Source: Oxytricha trifallax (lineage: Eukaryota; Ciliophora; Spirotrichea; Sporadotrichida; Oxytrichidae). From it: DNA of 64,000 bases. Shown here piece by piece: positions 23,501 through 35,518 of the stretch. The stretch spans positions 1 through 64,000 of the forward strand of contig ARYC01001264.1 in assembly GCA_000711775.1 (NCBI GenBank). Direction: 5' to 3'. Under the pieces are notes generated by a model. That model did no database searches. It saw only the letters and a program-made list of their open reading frames with translations, and was not told where the DNA came from. The position numbers and the translations under genes were made by a program. Every line of letters begins with the position of its first letter. Position 1 is the first letter of the stretch.

Positions 23501-25578
23501 TTAAAATATTACAAATTATATGTATAGAGAGATTTAATAAGTAATTCAATATCCCACCCCCCTTTTTTTATGTACCAAACATTTATTACAATTTGATACT
23601 CAGTAACCTCTGCTCCAAGATATTCCTAAATACTACAGCTTTTATTATCCGGGGAGACCTATGAAACAGGCATAAACTCCAAATTATCAGTCATTTCTCT
23701 AGGCAGTGGTGGCCTCACTCTGATAACAACTTTGAAATTCTAGTTTGCATTTGGATTTTGCGTATATTGTGAGGAAATTGACTAGGTTAAGGAGTTTAAG
23801 TTTTGGTTGTGAAGCATCATGCCTTAAGTGAAATTTTACTATGGAGTTTGCTGCTACTGTGGTGATAAGAATGAGTCATTAAATTTGAAAAAAGAGAATT
23901 AAAAAAAAGAAATTTTTATACTATCGAAGGAACTGAGCAGTTGCATCAGTCTAAAAGATAAATATGAGATTAGCAGATAAAAAGTAAAAGTAAAATTACG
24001 GGATATTAGGAATTTGTTTGTTAACGATTCATAATTAATTTACAATAATTATTTTAAATTTCCATCATATTTGCTTATTTCATTATATAGTTGATTATTT
24101 TTCCATTAATCAAATATAGTCTTTAAATCTTTTATTGAGTAAATTGAATTATAAGAATCTATTTTCTCTTTTGTTATTCCAATCTGAGTACACTTTCCTT
24201 ATCAACCACATTTTATGATCTTAATTCTAGTTCTTCTCTCAACTATAATTACTTTAAACTTTTATATAAATTTTCTGAGTAAAGTTCTCTGGTCGACATC
24301 TTCATTTATTCTGGCTTCATTTTTAATCTTTTTCGCTCTAGTTGCAAATTTCAATGTGCTCAAACTTTCATTGAATGAATCAATGATAATTAATTTGTTT
24401 TATGAAGTAGTTATGTGAAATAAATTCTATATTTTGCCTTTATTATAGATGATATACTTATAATTATATTATCAAAAGCAGGAGAAACCATAGCCATCAT
24501 GGTGGTTTTACAATTTCCACCAAGTGAATCTTCTAGCAATCTAGTAAGCTTGCTGTCACGATAGGGGATATGATTTCTGGCTTTCATGTCTGTCAAGGCT
24601 GCAATCACATTTCCCAATGCTGATAAAGATTAGTTATACACACTATAGACTATGAAAAATAAGAATTTATAGTCTTCAAGTCTCTTGCCAGTGGCTCCAG
24701 TAAGAATTTACAATTTAACTAGGTTTAAATATAGTGTTAATAGAAGACAGCATGCGATCTTGAAGAAACATCATTCATTTTAGTGGCAGCTGTAGCTTAA
24801 ATTATTAACTATAAATTATAATTTCTTTAATATAATAAGATTATTCAGAAATTTAAACTAAAATTTGCATTTGTGATAAGAATGATCCTTGTGGTGTATT
24901 TTGATCTATAGTAAATTAATTTTGTAAGAAAATAGGACAAATTTGCTTATATAAAAAACTGAATCTCTCTTTGTTCAACTTACCATTATTGTAAAGTTGA
25001 TTGCTATTATTATTGGATTAAGGTGTCTGTTGAATCATTTAATGATAGGGAACGTGCTACTGTTGCTATTAATGAATGTTTAAATTTCCTAGATTTTTAT
25101 TGACTTATTGCTGCTATTACTAGTACAAAAGAGTGTTTTGCTATTGATTATTCTATTGTTACTGTTATAATGGTAAATCATACTTTATACGAAAACAACG
25201 TATAGAATATTATAATTATAAGTCTGTTAGTTTCTAATAAGCTGCATCTACTACTGAAGGTATGGGTTGTTCTAAATCGCACTCTCATTATTATTACTGC
25301 TGCTCACAGAACTACCACTTGCACTGTTCTACCCACGTAGCTACTGAATAATGTTGGCACTTGTAGATGCCAATGACACATTACCATTGCCTTGTCCTGG
25401 TGATTAAAGCAGAAGATTTTATTATTGCTATGCAGAAGACACTTGTGTTTGCTACTATTGCATTTAGAATTGCTATGGAGTCATGCCGAAAGAAGCCTGG
25501 TTTTATTGCTACTGTAGCTGTATTTGTGATTGTTGCTGTTGCTATTATTACTACTGAGCTATCATCTATCGAAGGAAC
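20522..25578 (-). CDS. Scrambled kinesin motor protein gene (germline form)
   Basis: Microtubule motor with an internal motor domain, assembled from segments in two interleaved blocks. The likely start is an ATG at 25565 leading a Gln-rich N-terminus (MIAQQQQQ). The motor follows: [15 protein letters not shown]-loop [26 protein letters not shown] block, switch I NDVSSRSH, switch [48 protein letters not shown], then [18 protein letters not shown] and the neck. A stalk ([16 protein letters not shown]) and a Gln/Ser-rich tail run to the TGA at 20522-20524. In the DNA the order is broken: parts of the motor lie at 24270-25578, upstream of the N-terminal motor parts at 22655-23933. Exact repeats of 5-15 bp link each end to the next segment and every join is in frame. 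The subfamily is not determined. Stalk segments below 22655 are collinear with IES or intron gaps. Confidence 0.9.
22708..22746 (-). other. Kinesin MDS 8, 39 bp
   Basis: It encodes [13 protein letters not shown], the helix after switch II. Its lower pointer TGATAAAGATT (plus strand) at 22708-22718 is repeated at 24621-24631. Confidence 0.87.
22826..22958 (-). other. Kinesin MDS 6: switch II
   Basis: It encodes IMIVEQMNM to [18 protein letters not shown]. The lower end is the 12-bp pointer TGGCTCCAGTAA (plus strand) at 22826-22837, matched at 24692-24703. Confidence 0.88.
22991..23874 (-). other. Kinesin MDSs 3 and 4: first half of motor
   Basis: MDS 3 runs from 23874 to 23596 and holds [13 protein letters not shown]. 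An unscrambled IES of 101 bp (23501-23601, pointer GAGTAT at 23495-23500 and 23596-23601) joins GAEVTEY to [14 protein letters not shown] 4 continues with the P-loop and ends at pointer AGCTGTAGCT (plus strand) 22991-23000, whose partner is 24788-24797 in the other block. Confidence 0.85.
24270..24631 (-). other. Kinesin MDSs 9 and 10: end of motor and neck
   Basis: MDS 9 (24631-24471) encodes [14 protein letters not shown] to MVSPAFD. A 92-bp IES with pointer ATCAA (24379-24383 and 24471-24475) joins it to MDS 10 (24383-24270), which encodes [18 protein letters not shown] to [11 protein letters not shown] 10 ends in the 15-bp pointer ATTTTCTGAGTAAAG (24270-24284), repeated at 22655-22669, where the stalk [10 protein letters not shown] begins. 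Confidence 0.87.
24673..24703 (-). other. Kinesin MDS 7, 31 bp
   Basis: A very small segment encoding [10 protein letters not shown]. It is bounded by the 12-bp pointer shared with MDS 6 and the 11-bp pointer TCTTCAAGTCT (24673-24683) shared with 22736-22746, so only about 8 bp are not pointer. Confidence 0.85.
24747..24797 (-). other. Kinesin MDS 5: switch I, 51 bp
   Basis: It encodes [18 protein letters not shown], the swit­ch I region missing from the main block. The 10-bp pointer at 24788-24797 joins it to MDS 4; the 5-bp pointer ACAGC at 24747-24751 joins it to 22954-22958 in the main block. Confidence 0.85.
24873..25578 (-). other. Kinesin MDS 2: Gln-rich N-terminus
   Basis: Entered through the 13-bp pointer CTATCGAAGGAAC (plus strand) at 25566-25578, whose partner is 23921-23933, the end of MDS 1 (probably 5' untranslated). 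It encodes long Gln/Asn/Ser-rich stretches. A GT-AG intron near 24907-24980 (GTAAGTTG to TATAG) joins QLYNN to [11 protein letters not shown]. It leaves through the 13-bp pointer GTGATAAGAATGA at 24873-24885, partner 23862-23874. A frame change near 25140-25230 suggests one more small IES. Confidence 0.8.
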
Positions 25579-25809
25579 GAATAACAATTACTCAAAATTT
25601 TAAAATAAAAAAGAGTAGAAAATCTAGAAATATTCCATCAAGTAAAGGTATTGAACCTTTTCAGATGTACTAATGAGTAATCTCGGAAATATGATTAATA
25701 ATTAATGATATTGTTAGATTGATTAAAATCGTATGCTAGAAGCAAAATGCTACTCTTTTCGAAACATTTTCACTATCTCATATCGAAACATCATTTTAAT
25801 AAGAACTCT

Positions 25810-28675
25810 TCATTCTTAATCATGTTAGTCCTCCTCATGATCTTAGTGATTGTTTTAATTATTTTAATCATTATTGTTGTTATCCTCATCTTACTGATAT
25901 TATTAATTGAAGTTATCGTCAGTTTGTATCGCAATTTCATTTAAGTTATTGTTTGCATTGACTTAAGCGTCTAACTGTATTTACAGCTGGTTTTATGCAG
26001 CTACTAAGTTGTTTTGAATAACTTGTCTCCTCTAAACTGCCTCAATAGCTGTATCAAGTAGGTAAAATGTAAAAACACCCTAAGATATGATTAAAATTGC
26101 CAATTTATTAGAGTTTTATCTTATTGCAGCGAGACCAACGACTACATTATTCAATGGATTGCCTTCCCCTTAATTGTTAGCAGGCTGCTACCCCCCATGT
26201 CCGTTAACCTACTGATTGTTGTCCCTGGTTTGACTATTTCTCCTGCCTTACATACCTCTATGCACTTGTATTAACTAGCCATCGCTGAACCTTCTCTCTC
26301 TTAATCTATCATTGGCGTGTCTTCTCCTGTGGTTTTATCTATCATACACTCCCTATGCGATATCTTAGATTCTTTGCTGTCTTAATTCATCTTTTTGCTT
26401 AAGCATTCTCTTTTTTCTTCTCTCAATTCGAACCAATTTCTTTCTCTCAAGCTCCTACTGCTCCCCACTTTGTTCAAAATATTATCAAGAATTTAAAATC
26501 CTTAATATTTCAAGCTAAAATGAGGAGGGCATATATTTATACTTTGTGCAGAGATTGATCTGTAAATGTCAAACCAAAATTCCTCCTTTTCATTCATGAC
26601 AGCTTCATAGATAGCTTTCAACAGTTTTTCATCGTCTGCTAGCACTGCCTCTTTGAATTAACTCAACATCTCCGACGAGCAATAGATTTGATCTTTTGGT
26701 GTAAATATATTAAAATCTTTATTATTATCAATATATTTTGGGGAATATAATTGATCATCTTTATAAATAATTATGGTATAAGTTCCATGTTGACTAACAC
26801 TTTCTCTAGCTTTTCAACTCTATCAGCTTGGAATATACGTTTTTTGAGGATGTTTTCATAAATTTCTCTACGTAATTCCTCTGGTGTCATGTAGTTATCC
26901 AAGTCATCATACCCATATTTGTTCATGTTATTAATCAAGAATTCAATGAAATACAATAGTAATCCTATAGTAATTGGATAAAATCTACATAAAAACACAA
27001 GCAAAAACAGCAATAATATCATCTTCGTTGTCTTCATCATCCATTTCTGCTTTATCACCGTCAAGCAATGCTTTTTATGTAAATAAAGTACCAACGGACA
27101 ATATCTACGACAACAACTGCGATGAAAAGAGATTAGCATTGGTTTGCGATTGCAAATTAGAAAGAATTTCTGAGTTTTATTGCTAACCAGCGGCTACTAT
27201 AATATCGGATTCTTACTGAGGCTAATCTTGATCTTACTGCTGTGGTATTGATGATTATGCGTTAGTGGTTGAAGTGTTGATTTACTCCTCATCATCTTGT
27301 TAATTATTCAAATCAGTTACTTGTGTAGTAGTGGTCTCAGTTTAGAACGAAGATTTCTCCTCTTCCTCATCTTGCTTCTAATCATGAAGACGTTAATGAG
27401 CACATTGACATGTTTTCTGCTCTTCTTCTTGTTGCTGTAGTTTCTCATCCACTATGGCCTGAGTTTACTCTATTTTATTGTTGGTCTGCTTTATTTCTTG
27501 CTTGAGCACTTCCATTTCTTCCTCAAGCTTGCGTTTTCTCTCCAGGATCTCCTTCGCTAGTAACTCATCATCGTCACTATGAGCTCCTCCCACATCATCT
27601 GTGTTGAATCTTGGGTCTTATTGGGTCTCGTTGACATCGGAATTGGCTTAGGTTTCTCTTTTTGAATTGCTATTTTCTTGATTTCTTTTGCTTGCACTTC
27701 CATTATTAATATAAAAAAAAATTAATAATATTATAATTCATTAAATATTAATTTTAATTTCATTTAATTTAATTCCTAAAAAAATATTTCTATAATTTAT
27801 TTTTTAGATAAAAAAAAGAGTGAATATTTTACTCTTTATATCTTGATTTATAATAAAATATTTATTTACCCATTTTTTGGGTTTTCTAACACAACTTTGA
27901 AATAATAAAAATAATTAAATCTATAAATTATCTCCCAATTCAACTTTAATTTCATCAATATTATCCCCCATGTTTCTATCTTTCTCCTCCTTGGCTTTCC
28001 TATCAATCTCCATTTGCTACTGTCTCATGCTCTCCTCCTCCCTCATGATCTTGATCTTGGTGAGATTGTCATGCAGGTCTCTCAGCTTCTTATTTCTATC
28101 AGTCTCCTCTTGAATCCTCTGCTCGTACCACTTCTTCAGCACCTTATTTACAGCCTCTTTGAAGTCCATTAATTCATAGAGTCCTCTCTGCTTCATAAGA
28201 GTCATAGCGCAGTTAATTTGAGATCTCTGTGTTTTCGTGAACAGTAAGAGTTTATAAGCGCCTTCTATGAAACTCTTCTTTTTGGGCCAGAGACTGGAAA
28301 TTTGTTTGATTTTCTCTAAGACTTTGTTATTTTTCAAACGTAAAACTATCACTTCGTGTTTTAAAATTGTGTACTCAAGTGCACCATCAATCCAGGAATT
28401 TAATAATCTTGCTGCGTTTCCAAGCTGATCTATAACCTCAGGTTATATTATCTTTTCTATGAATTCGCCTTTTATCAATTTCATCTGCCCTAGAGATACG
28501 TCAGGGATTACATTTTCAAATGTAATTATTGGTAATTTATAAATTATTAAGGGATTGAGTCCATTTAGCACATTACTGCGAACTACTGCTTAAATTCTTC
28601 TGTTAACATATATGCTGCAGCGTCTCTGATATGAGTATCGTTTATATCTTCCACTACAGCAGGATAGTTCTACAT
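25810..28675 (-). CDS. Charged coiled-coil protein of unknown function
   Basis: The ATG at 28675 starts MQNYPAVVEDINDTHIRDAA. A helical region follows at 28500-28020 (PEVIDQLGNAARLLNSWIDG, MKQRGLYELMDFKEAVNKVL, RNKKLRDLHDNLTKIKIMRE), then an acidic coiled coil at 27650-27190 (LERKRKLEEEMEVLKQEIKQ) and a block DDLDNYMTPEELRREIYENI near 26900. Next come FKEAVLADDEKLLKAIYEAV (about 26650) and a Lys/Arg-rich coiled coil with an RGG-like, Gln/Asn-rich region near 26350-26000. The TGA is at 25810-25812. Gaps at 28560-28510, 27990-27690, 27010-26960, 26760-26700 and 26530-26470 look like IESs or introns. I do not recognise the family; an axonemal or cytoskeletal role is only a guess from composition. 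Confidence 0.65.
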
Positions 28676-28948
28676 AAATATTAATAAATTAGATACACAG
28701 CTAATATACAAAATCACTATTATTGAAATTTTAATGAATCATTTTCCACTCAAATGATCCTCATTAATTAATTTTATTAACAAATTAGCGTTAAAAAAAG
28801 CAATTAAGGAAAACTGCCTTCCAGAGTATAAATCGTTGATATAACAGATAAATGATTAATTATAAATATATAATAAGCACAGACATTATAAGATCTAGTG
28901 TCTATCTGAAATCTTCAGCTAAAAACTCTAACTTAAACTTTTAATAAA

Positions 28949-31900
28949 ATGCGAACAAGCACATTAAAATCACAAAGCCAATAATAAACATAGTAAGTTC
29001 CTGCTCAAACTACCTCCACCAGGAGAAGAGCAGCACTTAACTAAACCTCATAATAAAATCAGAGCCCAACCAAGTCAGGGGTTTCGGGGGAAGGTCAAGG
29101 AAACATTCCATAACAGCTGAATACTTAATCGGTCGTTTCCCAACAGTCTAATCAACAACAGAAATACTCACAAAACGATGTCAAATCAAGTCCAGTTATC
29201 ACTCCTTAAAAGACCCAATTTAATTGAGTAAAATAATGAATGAGTTTTGATGCCACTTAGTTAGCAATTTACGAATCAGAATTTGTTAATATATATAGAC
29301 TTCACTTTCTCTCAGGTCACGTGGAGAATAAAACAAGGATAAGAGCGGCAAAAGCTCAAATTAATCTGAGATCCAAATTGGTGGTAAAGAGAAAGTATCC
29401 ATGGAAATTTTGTGCGAAAAGTCAACATTACCTGACAGTGATTCTCAACATCTTGCTGATCAACACTCTAACAGCAATTCTACTAACAAACCCTATAATT
29501 TAAATATTACACTATTTTTCATTTGTTAATAGCATCAAAACTTTAGAATTAACTGCAATTTTCGATTAAGTAAGAATTCAATTAGTATTTTTTAGTTTAG
29601 TTACTTAATTATAGTAAGAAACACACTAAATGTTATCTACAGAGGCAGTGGCCGCTTTTACAAAGCAACAATAAAGCCACCCCTTCTCTTTCTCTCCAAT
29701 GCTTCATAAGCACTCAATAGGAATGGATTCTTACGGCCAGTTCGGTGACGCCCCCTCATCAGTTGCAACTTTGCAACCGCATCCATTTAACGTATTAATC
29801 TCTGATTTTCAGCAACGACGAGGCAACGCAACACTCAAAAAATCGGCTCACATCGATGAATTCCTCACATCCTTCAAATCGCAAATTAGAGACATCGACA
29901 ACCAGTACTACCAACAGAAGCAGCAAATCCGCGAATAGATGCAAATTGCTCAGAGCTCAGAAGTTACGACTCATTCCTAAACTTTATGAATAAAAGGAGA
30001 GGATATTTCTTTTACAAAATAGGTATTCAATTTTTAGGGAAAAGAGTTTAACTGCAAAATCCCTAACAATGCCTGAAATTAGATCAGACTTTAACCAAGC
30101 AATAAAACGAGAGCAGCTCCGATCACTACCAAAATTTGCAGAATTCAATGTAATCAATGGGTATCCTGGGACAGCTAGGACTATGCCCCTCTCAAACACC
30201 AACAAATCTAATGATAAACTAATTCATATTTTTATCTCATAAATTTGGAGAGTCTTTATAAACTGAATCTTATAAGTGAATTGTTATATTATTTTTCATA
30301 ATTACATCAATAGATACCGATGATTAATGAACCCTATGAATCCTTCGAATTTGTTCCTAACTCGCTCTAATTCTATTATCCCAAACAAGTTTAGAGATAA
30401 CTGCAAAAAAAGAAATTCTAAAACTCAGAAAGAATCATTTCTGGGCTGAAACCACCTTCTAATAAAGCTAGTTTTTATTTATTTTTTATCATTAACCCAT
30501 TAAAGAAACTTTAATAATTTCTCGATCATATTTATTTTTTCTCGCCCATTTATTCAGCCATAACTATATTAGTAAAAAACCTTATTAATTATATAGTTTT
30601 TAGAAGAATCTCGAGAAAATGAGATCCTTGACAAGCTGCCAAATGCAGTTTATTAGAGTAGTCTTCTAAAAAATAGACCGCAAATCCAAACCTATTAAGA
30701 AACAAGAAAAGATTGTCAGTGAAAACTTAAAGAGAAAGAGAATTTTCCTTGAAGAAGAGAATTTTGACATTCTCAGTGTTCTTCATTCTTCTCAATCTCA
30801 AGAGTAAAAGCCTGAATAATAAAATGGAAAGATTCTATAATCAGGATCCATAAATGCTTAAAATATTACTATATAAGGATATATGGGTGCCTCATAAGTA
30901 AATAGCAACCCATCTCTAACTAACAATTAGTACTAGGTAATATCTTTTCATATTTTAATATCATTTAATTTTTTTTTATTGCATAAAGCGGTTTTTGTTT
31001 AGAAATCTAAGAATCTATTGAACTTTTTTTCCACTTAAACCTCTTGCTAATTTTTTATGAAAAGAATTTTATTTTTATTGCGACTATTCAATATAGTTAA
31101 ACTTTAACAATCACAATGAAAATTCTTTGAGTAATTTAAGTGATTTGGACCCAAGAATTAACGGTCAAGTGGACTAGACAAATTCAAGTTTTCAATAAAT
31201 TCCCTTTGGAGGCCATTTTGCCCCAGTTTAATAATAAATATCTAACAATCAATAAAATTCATAAGTCGAGGGAATTAGTGGTTAAACCGCTACTTAATAG
31301 AGTCAAAATAAGACTGGTTCTAAGTAAGCAAATAATTCGACTAAAACGCCTGTCCCTGCATAAAAAATTAGTGCTTAGCCTCTTGAGTCTAAAAAGCTTG
31401 CTTTGAAGAAGTCATATCAATTTTATAATTATTGCTTTGAATAATTAGCTTAATTTCTCTTAATTTCTAATAAGAGTTTTAACTTAATGATAATATAAAA
31501 GTCTCAATCTGTGGGTATTCCAGGTAGCTCATCAACAAATAATAAGAAAAACTAAGCTGCCTAATAAATTGACTCTCATGTTGACTTTGAAATTCAAGAA
31601 TTTTAATTCGTTATTTGAGAAGCAAAATTGTTATTGAAGGTATATTTTTCTTTAAGAAAATTCTATGCATAAGATTTTTAGCTAAATAAATTCACCCATT
31701 ATATTGAATTTATTTTAAAAAAGTTATTGCATCATTAAAGGAATAATTATTTAATTTTATAAATAGAGATATTATGCTTGCTATTTTATGATGTCAATTT
31801 TATTTATTAAAAGTTCTTAACTTCTGATGAATTCAAGAAAACATAGAATCTGAAAGAATTCACTGTAACGATATTAAAATACAAATTCCTATTGTAACCT

Positions 31901-33231
31901 AAACTCATAATGCTCATGGCACTACAATCATTATTGATTCCTCTGTTCTGCAGACTCCTTCTAAAAAGGGAAAAGGAGCTAATTAATACTCTAAAGCCTA
32001 AACTCATTCAAAGAAAAATGCAAGCTCTAGAAAAAACAAGGGCAACTAAAACTTGCAAGGTGACTATACTTTTTTAATCATAGTGTTTAGGCTGAGAAAA
32101 TAATCAAGATTTCTTTATTTCATCAACCAGTTTTAGTTTACGTTCAAGCCCTTGATAAGGAAAACGGAAGTTTAAACATAAAAATTATTCTTCCCGAACA
32201 CGCTATTCACAATAGCAATGGAAATAGTAGCATGGACAAGCACACTGAAGCTGATGATCAAATGCATCACGACAGAGTTATGATTGAACACTACGATTAG
32301 GACCATGACCAGGGTAGAATTTTGAATCATGATGAGATCCTATAAAATTCTTCAGCTCTTCAAGGTGCTCATGCTCAACTTGAAGTGCATGGTCACCACA
32401 TACATCACTCGCACTACTTATTCGGAGGTCCAAATGACATGGAAGACGATCACACTGTACCCTTGAATCACCATCACCTCTCTAAGGTTCACACAAATGG
32501 TTTCACATAGTATCTGGAGATTGAGCATTCACACTCAGAGCCGACAAGGTTTGGAGTTGCTAATCATCATCATACTACTAGAAACTAAATGATGGGTGTT
32601 CCTCAGGGTAACCACGATGTCGTCATGGTATAAGATTACATTGATAATTATCATCCAAGAAACCACTATCAAAATGCACCAAACACTAGCATTCCATAGT
32701 CAACTTCTACTTAAATGACTGGCGATCATCATAATCTTCATAATCATCATGATATTCTTATGAACAACAGAATGAAGGCAAACTGCCAACGCAATTTAGA
32801 CTTCTTTGATTTCCATAACGAAATGCAGGCTCATCAAATTCCAAAAACTCAAACCTGGGTTTATAATGACTAAAGTGACATGTTCTATAATGACTACGGA
32901 CACAATAGAAATGTAGTGATACCAGATATCCAACCCTCTCAAACTTCATTAGTTTCTAAGATTTTAAATTTTTAAGACTTCATCATCTGGTCTTCTCTAA
33001 AAACCTTCTTAGTCATTCTTTATGGGTAATGCCTCCCCAGAGCCACCTCAAGCTCATCATCATCATTTACTCGGAAGTGCTGTCGCAGCCTATGACTCAT
33101 CCATGTTTAGAGATGAGTACTTACCAGCAGAAGTCATCTCTTCAGAATGGAATCCACTCGTAATTGTTGAGCATCAAAACTCACATCACGACGGAGATCA
33201 TCCTCAGTTCAACTATGAAATGAGAATGTGA
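28949..33231 (+). CDS. Gln/Ser- and His-rich protein of unknown function
   Basis: A plus-strand frame starts at the ATG of 28949 (MRTSTLKSQSQQQTQQVPAQ), 273 bp from the start of the divergent coiled-coil gene. Pieces with matching style continue through 29310-29510, 29630-29980 (LSTEAVAAFTKQQQSHPFSF), 30040-30220 (IRSDFNQAIKREQLRSLPKF), 30320-30470, 30600-30940, 31100-31640 and 31830-32060. The last 1 kb is strikingly His-rich (VHGHHIHHSHYLF, NHHHLSKVHTNGF, QAHHHHLLGSAVAA) and ends at TGA 33229-33231. A 34-bp IES with pointer ACTTCAT (32943-32949 and 32977-32983) joins IQPSQTS to SSGLLQKPSQSFFMG. The His clusters could bind metal ions, which is inference. No known domain is seen. Confidence 0.65.
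32950..32983 (+). other. IES of 34 bp, pointer ACTTCAT
   Basis: The 7-bp direct repeat flanks a short AT-rich spacer. Its removal aligns the His-rich frame with the final exon frame. At 34 bp it is one of the shortest IESs in the window. Confidence 0.7.
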
Positions 33232-34782
33232 AGAAGCCACTTGCACTAGAATTACTTCTAAAATATTAATAAATTTTGTAATTATTCAATAGTCTTCCTG
33301 CATAAACTTTCAGCTTTACAGATACTTCTAAGCTAGCCAATTTTAAGCATTATAACTTATTAACTCTCAGATTATATTTATTAATAAATGAAAATAAAAT
33401 AAATATCATGATGATGTTGAAGACTAAGAATAGTACTTAGCTGTTCGTAATTGAGCAGGATACTTTTCCACACTTCAATTGAATCCTAACTAATAATAAA
33501 ATATTAAGAACTCCAAGTCGTGGTTAAATCCATAATAAATAAACCTATAACAATTTAACCCCTTTTTTGCAAATGCCTAATATATTATAAGAAAGACTGG
33601 CTTTGATAAATGTGATAAATTCTTGTGACTCTGACTATATTTATTCTCCTAGTAATATTTTGACTTATTTCTACTTGAAATGAGATAGTTGAGATATTAT
33701 TAGAGTCTTAAATTATGAAGGAGTCTTAGGATTATCATAAATATCGAAGCTGATTTACTTTAAACAATTCTATACATATTAAATATTTATTTTCGCTCTT
33801 TAAAACATTTAATACCTTAAATTCAACTCACATTTATTACTCATGTTTGCAAATATTCTTAGTATTTTTTTACAGGGAATCTTATACGATCAATTTTTAT
33901 CTCTAAAATAAGAAGCAATCGAAATGTTCTTAAATTTATTCATAATTTTATAATTAAATTAATGGGAAATAATTAAGCGACAACAGACATAACAGGATAA
34001 AATTAAAATTACAGTAATCAGAATTTTTCTGATTGGAATCGTAGTGATTCAACAAAATTCAATTTCCCGTAGAAAGAGAAAAGCTTGCTTAAGTAGTTAT
34101 CGCTGCTTAGAAATAAAAAACAAGTTAATTATAAAATTCATAATGCCTTAGTTTAATAAAATTTTTCTCTTTTTATTATGAATAAATCAGGAAATAAAAT
34201 AAATATAACTTTAAATCTTATATAAGAGTATAAAACACATTTGAATTATTAATATTTAAAAATACTAAATAAAACAAGTGAAGATTAATCTATATTTCCC
34301 TGAAGAGTAAGACATAATAATTAAAATGATTATCAAATAATTTCGTCAAATTTGTTCTATTTTTTCTAAAGCATTTTAACATTTATAATTAGGTCTTTAC
34401 TAGAAAACTTCTAATTTACACTTGATCTCTCAAATTATAATCAAATTACAGTAACTTCATAAAAGTCTAAGTAAAATCAAAATAATTATTTTTTATAAGT
34501 TTTATGAAAAAATAGACATTATTTCCATTTATATTCTAAGTATAATCTCTTGAATCTGTGGTAAATATTTGAAGTAAAAAGATTAATATAAATAAATAAT
34601 CGGTGTTTTTAAAACATTATTATTTGTTAATTTATTCTTATAATACGTTCTGTAAAAGGTTTTTAATATCTAAATAAAATTCTTAATTATAGAAGAAAAT
34701 ATTATTTAAAAATATCTGTAGATAAATTCAATTCGAATATATAAATTATTTTTAAAAGGGTTTATCTGGTAGATGCTAGAAT
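33232..34782. other. AT-rich intergenic region
   Basis: No convincing coding segment on either strand. Composition drops sharply in GC compared with the flanking genes. Confidence 0.5.
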
Positions 34783-35247
34783 AATGAATGATTTGTACAG
34801 TATTATAGAAAATTAGTTGAAATTCGCCTCAAAAACTAAATTAGTCCCTAAAAGTCCATCGAAATCTTAAAAGAATCAAAATAGTATCAACAATTTAATC
34901 TTAGGATATATTTAGCATCAAATTTGATTGTAATTAAAAGTTTCCTTCGTTTTTATAAGTAAAATTAAAGATTAGTAAATGGTCCTAATAGTTTATAAAA
35001 TTTTTTCTTATTATGTATATACCCCATTGAATCTAAAATAGCAATTCAATTGATATATCAAACATGAAGATACTATATTTAGAATCTCTATATGGAAACG
35101 AAGCTCTTGACTACTATCTCACTTAAAGATAAATGTCGCTAGAAATGATTTTATTAAACAGCATAGAAGAACTGGATTTAAAAGTACATTTTAAATAGAG
35201 TAAGCATTAGTGTGAATATATCTTTTTTATAATGGGAAGGAGATAAA
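34783..35247 (+). other. Possible upstream coding segments of kinase copy 1
   Basis: Two open stretches have protein-like composition: MNDLYSIIENQLKFASKTKL from 34783, and MKILYLESLYGNEALDYYLT from 35064. They lie upstream of the kinase domain and could be N-terminal MDSs present only in the left copy. Kinase copy 2 has no counterpart. Pointers were not found. Confidence 0.3.
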
Positions 35248-35518
35248 AGGTTCCCTGAAAATTTATCTCATAAGTATTTTAGATATTATTTTGTTTTTAA
35301 CTTATCTTTATTATGATTTTGCTGGAAAAAAACGATAGAAAATATTATAACAAGTTTTCCAAAAATCGTGATATAAATATCAGAAGAAATAGGCATTTTT
35401 AAATGAAAATAAAATTATGATAAAAATTAATTTCTCAAATCATTTCAATTCATACTCTCCTATTTTTATAGGATCGAATTTTACCGAGGGAAAAGTCCTG
35501 AACTTAATCGCAAATAAA

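Noticed and set aside
25747..25944. Hydrophobic plus-strand frame (Leu/Ile/Val-rich)
   Set aside because: It is antisense to the Asn/Asp/Gln-rich C-terminus of the coiled-coil gene ending at 25810; the hydrophobicity is a by-product of that composition.
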